A DNA stretch of 64,000 nt from Delphinus delphis. Lineage: Eukaryota > Chordata > Mammalia > Artiodactyla > Delphinidae. Both the position numbers and the translations under genes were made by a program. Each line of letters opens with the position of its first letter. Positions within the stretch are counted from its first letter, which is position 1. This document shows positions 55,840-64,000 of the stretch, piece by piece. The notes beneath the pieces were generated by a model. The model searched no databases and had not been told where the DNA came from. It saw nothing but the letters and a program-made list of their open reading frames with translations. The stretch spans positions 99,249,918 through 99,313,917 of the forward strand of contig NC_082683.1 of NCBI RefSeq assembly GCF_949987515.2, in the 5' to 3' direction.

Positions 55840-56235
55840 AAACCTTAACCTCTAGGTGGTATTGCTTCCTCTATATGCAGTCCTCCAAGTCCTACTGATT
55901 TTACCACCTAAATAAGACTTGAGAGTCTTTCTTCATCTGCCCTTCCCCGCCATTACTTTAGGCTCTTTGTCATTCTTATCTAGACTATTGTGTTAATCTC
56001 CTAGTCTAACTCAGTAGATGGTTCAGATCATTTAATAGTTTCCCTGTTACCTGTAGGTTAAACTGTAAGATCCTCAACATTTATAATCCATCCCCACATT
56101 CTATTACCTGCCCACTTCCATCTTGTATTACATTATAAATCCCTTGAGTGTGGGGACTAGTATCTTTGTATTCCTTATAATATTGTGAACATAATAACTG
56201 CTCAGCCAATAGTTGCTGACTTAATGAATGAAGTA
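55840..56235 (+). mobile_element. L2 LINE fragment, sense
   Basis: 'GCAGTCCTCCAAGTCCTACTGATTTTACC', 'TCTAGACTATTGTGTTAATCTCCTAGTC' and 'GTAAGATCCTCAACATTTATAATCCATCC', then the tail 'CCTTGAGTGTGGGGACTAG...TTGCTGACTTAATGAATGAAG'. The order fits L2 with internal deletions. Confidence 0.78.
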
Positions 56236-56970
56236 GGCAGGCTCTTGGCTTGGCAATTAAGTATACTTTTCTAGAATTAAAATGAATTACTCTGTAGTAG
56301 GAATAAGAAAATTATTTTATTTTAGTATATTAATAATTTACACATTATTATTTTATGGTAGTAATGTCATACATTCCTCCAATAATATTAATTGGAATTA
56401 AGATGATTTTAAGCTATTACATGGAGTTGTTCTGAGTTCCTGTAGAATTGTCTTTTTTTTTTTTTCCCCCCAGAAGGGAATTAATAGAATTGAGACATAA
56501 CCAAGAGCAGAAATACTAGGTTTTGGACATCCGTTGTGGTACAAAATAAAAAATTAGCAGTCATTGACTCCTTGTTAGAAATTTGGCTCCTAGTCAAAGA
56601 TTTATAGACTTTACCTTGTGTAAATAAGTCTGTAGTCATAATCATTTATGATGCTCAGAATATACCAATGATTCATGAGCCACTCTAAGGGAATCGTGTA
56701 ACTGGTATAAATCCATACTTGGTTTTGTTTTAATTTGCAACTTTTCTTCTTAGAGTCTTTTTTAATCTAAAGTTTTGATGGGTACATTGAAACATGGTAA
56801 AAATTATTGACAGTTGTGACATTTTTAACAAAAATGTTTACATCATAAAAACAAGTTTCTTAGACTTATTAGAAGGGTAAGATTTCATGACAGATGAAAT
56901 ATTTAAGATATGCTTCATTTAATAGATCAGTAAGTTTCACTAGCTACATATTTTGTGCTAATTCATTTAT
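56236..56970. other. No recognisable gene or repeat
   Basis: AT-rich, with a T/C run at about 56452-56471. Nothing else recognised. Confidence 0.5.
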
Positions 56971-56971
56971 T

Positions 56972-57680
56972 CTTTTTTTAAATTGAGGTATAGTTCACAT
57001 ACAGTAAAATTTACTGTTTTGTAGTATACAGTTCAGTGGCTTTTAGTATATTTATGAAGTTGTCCAACTATCACCAATCTGTAATTACAGAACATTTTTT
57101 ATCACCCCAAAAGAAATCCATGCTTGTTAGCAGTCACTTCCTTTTCTTCTCCACCTAGCCCCTGGCAACCACTAATCTACTTTCTGTCTCTATGGGTTTA
57201 CCTATTCTGGAGATTTCATATGGATTTATACAATATGTGGCATTTTGTGTCTGGGCTTCTTTCATTTAGCATGTTTTCAAGGTTCATACATGCTGTTCAA
57301 TTTCATTCCTTTTTATAGCAGAATAATATTCCATTGTGTGAATATACCACATTGTGTTCATCCATTCATCAATTGATGGACCTTTGAACTGTTTCCACTT
57401 TTTGACTATTTTGAATAATGCTGTTATGAACATTTGTATACAAATTTTTATGTGAATATATGTTTCCCACCTCTTGGGTATATACTTAGCAGCAGAATTG
57501 CTAAGTAATATGTAACTCTACGTTTAATCATTTGAGAAACTGCCAGTTTTCCAAAGTGGCTACATCTTACATACCCACCAGCAGTGTATGAGGAGTCAAA
57601 ATTCTTCACATTCTCACCAACACTTGTTATTATTTGTCTTTTTGATTATAGCCATTCTAGTGGGTGAGAAATGAGCTCTA
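56972..57680 (-). mobile_element. Old L1 3' end, antisense
   Basis: 'TTTTTAAATTGAGGTATAGTTCACATACAG', 'CAGTTCAGTGGCTTTTAGTATATTTATG', 'AATATTCCATTGTGTGAATATACC' and 'CCAAAGTGGCTACATCTTAC' follow an L1MA/MB-type 3' UTR in reverse. Close in type to the copy at 44500. Confidence 0.87.
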
Positions 57681-58473
57681 AGATAAGTGAGTTTCCTTGT
57701 AAATTAGATGAAGGAAATAATTATTTTCCAGTTTACAGAAAAGTAACTAAACTTTAATTTTTCCTTCTATAAATGTTATTAAATAATTAAACCTACTATT
57801 AATTACTTACACTAGCTCTAGATACACCAAATTATGTACTCTAAAAAAATTACACGTGTAAATGTTTCATAAGTGTTTCTGGTACTCCATCACCTATATA
57901 AGTTTGGGAACTACTACTTTTATATATTTAAGGCATAGTACATAAGCTCATAGAACGTTGCTTTTTCTTTTATTGTTCATGTTGATTATGAAAGAACAAT
58001 TCTCTAGTCAGTATGTTCACATTGATTCTAATAGGATTAGAAGTGTAATTTAAATAATATTTTAAGCCTTTCCTTTCAAATATGTGCAAATGGTGCATTT
58101 TAGTAGGATCACATAAGTGGGTAGTGGAAGTTTAAATGACAAAAAATGAAAACAAGCTATAATAGGAATATGTCTTGTGCTAGTTTTGATAGTGTTCACT
58201 ATATTTTAAGTAGACAGATACTTATAAAGAAGTAGCACATAATGCTCTGAATCATTTTCTTCAGTTCGGTTTGCTTAGAGCCAAGAAGCTTCTTTCAAGG
58301 CAGTAGTGCGCAGAGAAGGCTATTAGAGTCTCTTGAATGGTTCTCAATGCTGAAAGTCATACCCGGGTTTTTTGTTGATTTTTTTTCTATATGAGCATAT
58401 ACAGCTAATTTGACCAATTTTTCAAATATTTCTTGAGGATGTATATAAGCGTAGGGGTAAGTTTTAGTATTAG
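57681..58473. other. No recognisable gene or repeat
   Basis: Unassigned AT-rich sequence before the SINE at 58490. Confidence 0.5.
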
Positions 58474-58489
58474 AATAGGCCTTCCCTTG

Positions 58490-58836
58490 GGACTTCGCTG
58501 GTGGCACAGTGGTTAAGAATCCACCTGCCAATGCAGGGGACACAGGTTTGATCCCTGGTCTGGGAAGATTCCCACATGCCACGGAGCATCTAAGCCGTGC
58601 ACCACAGCTACTGAGCCTGCACTCTAGAGCCCATGAGCCACAACTACTGAGCCCGCGTGCCACAACTACTGAAGCCCACGTGCCTAGAGCCCGTGCTCCA
58701 CAACAAGAGAAGCCACCGCAGTGAGAAGCTCATGCACCACAACGAAGAGTAGCCCCCACTTGCCACAACTAGGGAAAGCCCGTGCGCAGCAACAAAGACC
58801 GAACGCAGCCAAAATAAATAAATAAATAAAATAAAG
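58490..58836 (+). mobile_element. CHR SINE, long form
   Basis: The head 'GGACTTCGCTGGTGGCACAG' carries an extra internal stretch with repeated 'CCACAACTACTGA' units. It continues to 'CCGAACGCAGCCAAAATAAATAAATAAATAAAATAAA'. The target duplication ATAGGCCTTCCCTTG is perfect over 15 bp (58475-58489 and 58837-58851). Confidence 0.95.
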
Positions 58837-58851
58837 ATAGGCCTTCCCTTG

Positions 58852-59985
58852 TGAGTAGAGTAACATGATTACTCTGGTAAAGAACCTTTCTTTACCTGAG
58901 CTACTGCTTGGGAGTTGAAGTAACTGGGAGATCTCAACCTATTCTCCTTTAACATTACTTATCACCAGTATTCCTCAAGCTGTAAGAGCTGAATTGCCAG
59001 ATATCCTTCTATATAATGAGTAGGAAGAGTTGTGTTTGTTGATAATCTGCATATGGTAATACATCTGTATTTTTTCCTCATCTGTTGGTAGGGATGATGT
59101 CTTGCAAACTAATATCCTAGCCCTTTGGCTCCTGTGACATGCCTGCTCAGAGTAATAGTGACGTTTCTTCATATGGGCAACCCTAGTTTCTTTTAAAGTA
59201 ATAATTTATGGTATTATGACCCAAATGCATGTTTTAATGTTACACTAGTTGCTTAAAAGAAAAAAAACATTTTGCAATATCAGGTGGCAATAATATGATA
59301 TACTAGATGGTAAAGTATCAGTGCTGATGACATAGATCCCTAGGTAGGCTGAACAAAATGGATCAAAGGGGTGATCATAATTGATGATGAGAGTGACAGC
59401 ACAGTGGCACCATGGGTAATGCATGAGTCCTGCATTCCCTTGTTCGGTCTTACTTTGGGTCAGGAAATAAATCCTTTGTAAATGTTGTCTTACATTTGGA
59501 GGGTGTGTGCAGGCTTCAATTCTGAAGTCATATAATGTTAACAAGATAATTCATCTAGCAGATTTTGGGGGCTGTATCTTTATTTTTCATCATTGTAACA
59601 TTTTGGGGTTATAATTTCTAAACAATTGGAAAGGGTATCCATCCAGAATAACCTGGAAATTCTGGGTAAAGTATCTGCAAATATATTATTTTTTTCAATC
59701 AATTCAGTTAATATCTACATTCAACTTGCTGAATTTTTTTTCAACACTTCAAAATTATTTAGCATCTTTATTCTCTTCCTAAACAATACAAGTGTATTAA
59801 TATACTTTAACTACTCATTGTGCACCCTCATGTACAAATCATTATTAGAATATTAACTTAAAAAAAAAACCTAACAAACATAGACTGTAGTTTTACAATC
59901 TATCAACACCTGTGTTTACCACTGTTTCCCTGTGGGTTCACTTTTCTTCTTCCTGTATTATATCTTTAATACTTCATTCAGTGAG
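58852..59985. other. No recognisable gene or repeat
   Basis: Unassigned. Minus-strand frames at 58975-59172 and 59245-59544 have no domain. Confidence 0.5.
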
Positions 59986-59989
59986 GATC

Positions 59990-60680
59990 TACAAACCCCT
60001 TGTATCTTTGTATGTCTGAAATATCTTTATTTCGCTGTGACTATTGAAGGATAGTTTATCTGGGTATGAAGCTGTACATTGACAGTTTTCCTTCTTCCTT
60101 TGAAAATTTGTCTTTTCTCATCTGTTTTTATTGGTGGAGAGTCCATGATCAACCCACTTGTCATTCTTTTGTAAAAATCCATCTTTTCTCTCTAGGAACT
60201 TCTTTCACTTTGTATTCTGCAATTTTACAATAAAGTATGTAGGGATGGGTTTATTTTTATTCATGCTGTTTGGTACTTATAGTGTCTTTTCAGTCTCAGG
60301 GCTCATCTTTCCTCGCTGAATTTTTTTTAAAAGAAGAATGCATCTGCATAAGTGAAATTGGTCTAACATTTGTGTTAGGGGAGGCAATTGTTCTTAAGTT
60401 TTGTTATCAGGATTATGTCAGTCTATAGAATGAGCTGATAAACTTTCTATAAGGATTATGTGTTATTTTAGGCTTTAACCTCTGAAAGTGATCTCATGTT
60501 AAATGACTCTGAGAGTATATAGATAATTGACTGTTTTTTCCAGTCTCTGGCTTCAGGTCTCTTCAGATAGTCTTCATGTTTTTTGAATGATTTTTGATAA
60601 TTTATGTTCTTCTAGAAAATAGTCACATCTCTGTAGATTTTTAAATTTTAGAATTTTGTACACAGTATTACATTTTTAAA
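59990..60680 (-). mobile_element. Two old L1 fragments, antisense
   Basis: 'GGATAGTTTATCTGGGTATGAAGC...TTGACAGTTTTCC' at about 60050 matches 25456-25500 of the antisense L1. 'TTGTTATCAGGATTATGTCAG' at about 60400 matches the RT region equivalent to 21020. Their order here is the opposite of that in the 21-28 kb element, so these are two insertions or a rearrangement. Confidence 0.55.
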
Positions 60681-60689
60681 AAATTCTTT

Positions 60690-63147
60690 TTTTCCACATA
60701 TGCAATTATGTTACTTTTTCATTTATGATGCTCCATAAGCCTCACTTTTTGATACCAAGTGTTCCTAAAAGTGTTACAATGAAGATCACTGCAGGAACAA
60801 TGTTATACCTGAGATTTGTGTCCCTCATAAAGAAATAGACATCAATTAAGGAGGGTTTTTCTGAGGTGGAGGTGGGCAGTACAGTCTCTCAGGTATATTC
60901 CTTTGGGGAAATACAGCATGAACAGAAGAAAATAATCCCAAATATTAATAGTTTTCTCTGTATGATAGGATTGTGAGTGGTTTTTATTCTCTAGCATTTT
61001 CTTCTCGATTTTTGTACATTTTCTACAGAGAAGATAAGCATATAGTAGAGATAAACCTAATCTGAAATGCCATGGCAGTGTGTCTGTATGTACACATTAG
61101 GTTTTTTCTTTCTGCCCATCACCTGCCATCCCCAGTTCCCCAACCGGCTGAGCAAAAATGAGAATGGATGGATAATAAAGGTTTCTTCATGATTACCTCC
61201 TTAGCTCTCAACAGCGATTATAAAGTATTCCATTTCACAGAAGTAGCCAATTACAGACATACTGAAATGACCACTGTTTTGCTTTGGAGGGATAGTCTCT
61301 GTTTATAGAGAGCAGAGAGATCACAGTGTCTTCCTTTCCTGAACAGTAGAAGTGTAAACTGTTGATCCGTCTTTTTCCTGTGAAGGGAGGACCTTGCTTA
61401 TTTCTTCTAACTTCCCCTTCCAGGAAGGGGAAGGAATGAGAGAGAGAGCAAGGTGAATGGAGTATATTTAGCACTAACTGCAGTAATGTTCCTATCCTGG
61501 AGTTCTAGTATAATTTTTAGGAAGTCAAGGTATATAGCCATAAGGGTATTCTATTTGGGAATTAAGATGCAGTGAAGTCATTTGGCATTAATTCATTTTT
61601 GGAGTTTTGAGACAATTGACTACCTCATTGCAGAACTTTTAATCTGAAATCTGTTGTGAAGACTGATGACCTCTCTAAAAGATCTCTCTGTAACTATTCC
61701 ATTAGGACATCAGATTTAGCCAAGTATTGATGCGTTAATTCTGTTGGATTAGTTTCTATGCATACACGTACACACACACTGAAATCTCATTGTTCCACGA
61801 ACATTTTATTTTTAATTATTTAACCTCTTTTTATATACTATTAAGGAAAATTATGATGGAAATGCAATACTGTGAGTTTGCATGGACAACAAAGGTGTTC
61901 TCTTTTTTTTTAATCTTTAAGAGTATGTCAAAGCCTTTTGTAGTGACTTATGATTCAGGGCAGTCTCTTAGAAGCAACTACTTTAATATTTTATAGTGAC
62001 AAAAGGAGAGTCACAAACACAGTAGTTGTGTTGTATATTTTTTTCCTCTGTTGATTTGAGTAGGATTAAACAACCTCTAGGGCGAACCATCTATTTAGCA
62101 AAAAGTAAGGAGGTTTAAAGTAAGATGAGGGAGAAACAAGAAAAATAGGACAAAAGAAAAACCCAAGATTGGAAAGATTCAATGAAGAAATCTTACTCAA
62201 GGACATGAAGGGGTTTTCTTCCTCACTAACCCCAAAGATTATGGCCAAAATTCTTACTTTGATTATTCATTATCAAGCAAGTGAAAGCGGAATCAACAGA
62301 TGGTTGGCAAATTGATACATTCTGCCTTGCATGCACAGTCAGGACCTTATAAGTAGGCAATTGCATGTTATAAATTATAAGTATATAAGCATAAGTATAG
62401 GTGTGCGTTACAGGTTTCTTACAGGTAGGCAACCCAGCCTTGCTTGAATATTACCTGGTGCTCTCCTATGTTTATAGGATATGAGTGGAGCCAACAGTTG
62501 ATTGATGAATTGAAAATGCTAAAGTAGGGAATTACCAATTGATATATATATATATCCTATAAGCATTTTGTTTTTAATTTAAAGCATATATTATACATTA
62601 ATTTAAAATCTTTTGAAGTAAAGTCCAGCTTTTTTCATTGAGTATGGGTCTACTGACTGGAGACTGCTGTCATCTTTCTTCCACATATAACCTAGAATGC
62701 CTATCTACTATTTCCAATTCCAAGTTCCATAAAGTAGAATAAGAACTTAGACATCTGCATATCAAACGTGTATGGAATCCCACTTGATTTTTTATTTTTA
62801 TAATTCCTCTTTTTGTAATTTTTTAGAGACTTACCTCTCCAAAGATTTCAAAGTTTTCTCAAAACATTTATGTTAGTTTTCATAGAAACACCTTTTTTTT
62901 GTATTCACATTTCACAATATTTAATTAAATATCATGTAATCACAACTGTCATAAAAGGGATAAGAATGAATACAGCATAATATTTTAAGTTGGGAAAACA
63001 GAATGTGACAGTATATTGCTAATGGAATAGTCTATTTGACTCAAGCATTTAGCTTGTTGTGGGCAACTGTGTGTTTTAAGAAGAAATGTAGAGCTAACCA
63101 ATAAATACAGTGGAGACCATCCCACTTGGGAAGTGTCTTCTGTGTAT
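60690..63147. other. No recognisable gene or repeat
   Basis: No repeat consensus recognised. It includes short microsatellite-like runs at 61764-61780 (CA-rich) and 62541-62554 (AT). Open frames are short and without domains. Confidence 0.5.
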
Positions 63148-63149
63148 GA

Positions 63150-63280
63150 TTTTGTGTGTGTGTGTATTTTGGCCACACACTGAGTGGCATATGGGATCTT
63201 AGTTCCCTGACCAGGGATTGAACCCACGTCCCCTGCATTGGAAGCGCACAGTCTTAACCACTGGACCACCAGGGAAGTCC
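63150..63280 (-). mobile_element. CHR-1-type SINE, with a GT microsatellite at its tail
   Basis: Ends at right with 'CCACTGGACCACCAGGGAAGTCC'. The reversed B box is 'GGGATTGAACCC', and the body 'GGATCTTAGTTCCCTGACCAGGG' is like the copies at 12554 and 21813. The left tail is a (GT) run (63148-63164), presumably grown from the A/T tail. Confidence 0.87.
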
Positions 63281-63867
63281 TATATTCTGTAGGGACAGTT
63301 AGCTGTGATAGGTCCATATGGTTAAGACCTTTAACAACAATCTTTGATGAGGAGAGTTGTTAAGGAGCTAAATATACACGTGTTAAGAAGACAAGAGAGC
63401 AGCAGGCAGTCTGATTTCAGAGTTCATACTTAATCGCTGTGCTGTCTACAGCATCCCCTTCTGTCCAGGATACATCAAGTAGACAAGAAAGAAATGATGC
63501 ATAGAAAATAATATAATAATTTTGACTTATTCTCTATGTTAAATGAACTAAAAAAAGAGTTTACCATCTTTTCAAATATCTCTGGAAGAATCACTAAAAC
63601 TGATCTTCTCTTAGGATAGCAGTATGTTACCGAACAGAAATTATGCAAACCACTTATGCAGACAAAATCCAAATAGAATTATGAATTAATAACAACACTT
63701 TTTAAAAACCCACTTGGTTGATAATTGTTATTTGGGAGGAATATTTTGCTTATTTTAGATTAGGTATCAGAGTCTTCTTCCTTGTCGGGATGGTTTAGCC
63801 CAGGCTTTATTTAGCCTGTCCAGTTCCTGAAGAGAAGGGAGGATAACTACCTTTTACCCAGAGGCAA
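63281..63867. other. No recognisable gene or repeat
   Basis: Unassigned sequence. The minus-strand frame at 63475-63672 has no domain. Confidence 0.5.
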
Positions 63868-64000
63868 GAGTTTAGCTCTGGAGTCAAACTAACAAGTAAT
63901 GTCCAGCCCACACATTTTTATTTTACTTAGTAGCTGTGAGACTATGGGCAAGTTGTGTAACCTTTCTTGTCTCAGTTACATCTTATAAAATAGGAATTAG
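63868..64000 (+). repeat. MIR SINE, sense, cut by the window edge
   Basis: 'TAGCTCTGGAGTCAAACTAACAAG', 'TTACTTAGTAGCTGTGAGACTATGGGCAAGTTGTGTAACC' and 'TCTCAGTTACATCTTATAAAATAGGAATTAG' follow MIR in the sense direction. It probably continues past 64000. Confidence 0.85.

Overview
This window is non-coding mammalian DNA, and the repeats point to a cetacean (whale or dolphin). The diagnostic element is a tRNA-Glu-derived SINE with the head 'GGGCTTCCCTGGTGGCGCAGTGG' style sequence, known as CHR and found in whales, hippos and ruminants. I count fifteen copies. Eight are the short form of about 200 bp ending in 'TACCGC' plus poly(A), a form I associate with cetaceans. I find no exon, RNA gene, CpG island or conserved open reading frame that supports a host gene. 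The window is either intergenic or inside a large intron. Nearly every long ORF lies in L1 reverse-transcriptase remnants or in antisense CHR SINEs.

Layout. 1-6.5 kb: mostly unrecognised AT-rich DNA with one CHR SINE, one MIR and two probable ancient repeats. 6.5-19 kb: an L1 3' end, three CHR SINEs, two MaLR LTRs (MLT1-type), MIR fragments and long stretches without recognisable features. 19-29 kb: a dense stack of L1 sequence on the minus strand. An old, nearly complete antisense L1 (about 20.3-28.0 kb) has been hit by a MER1-type hAT element, four CHR SINEs, several later L1 3' ends, and an MLT1 LTR with an exact 5-bp target duplication. A second old L1 fragment (28.2-29.06 kb) is split by another hAT element. 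30.6-40.7 kb: an old plus-strand L1 carries a small hAT element and is then split by a younger, essentially full-length but inactivated L1 (34.2-40.1 kb; 5' UTR, ORF1, ORF2, 3' UTR). 40.7-48.3 kb: MIR, MER20, L2, an antisense L1 with an L1 nested inside it, a small hAT inside an older repeat, and a long-form CHR SINE. 48.7-64 kb: four CHR SINEs, one CHR-1-type SINE, blocks of ancient L2 and MIR, an L1 3' end and large unassigned stretches.

The elements do not form a pathway. What the window records well is insertion order: hAT, MaLR, L1 and CHR elements nested in one another, many with visible target-site duplications. I saw no evidence of a novel gene system. The items most worth checking are the nested L1 pair, the inverted SINE pairs that could form long double-stranded RNA, a perfect 12-bp hairpin, a 35-bp tandem duplication, and one SINE copy that has gained a splice-acceptor-like AG. 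Family names are from memory of consensus sequences. A RepeatMasker run would settle subfamilies and exact edges.
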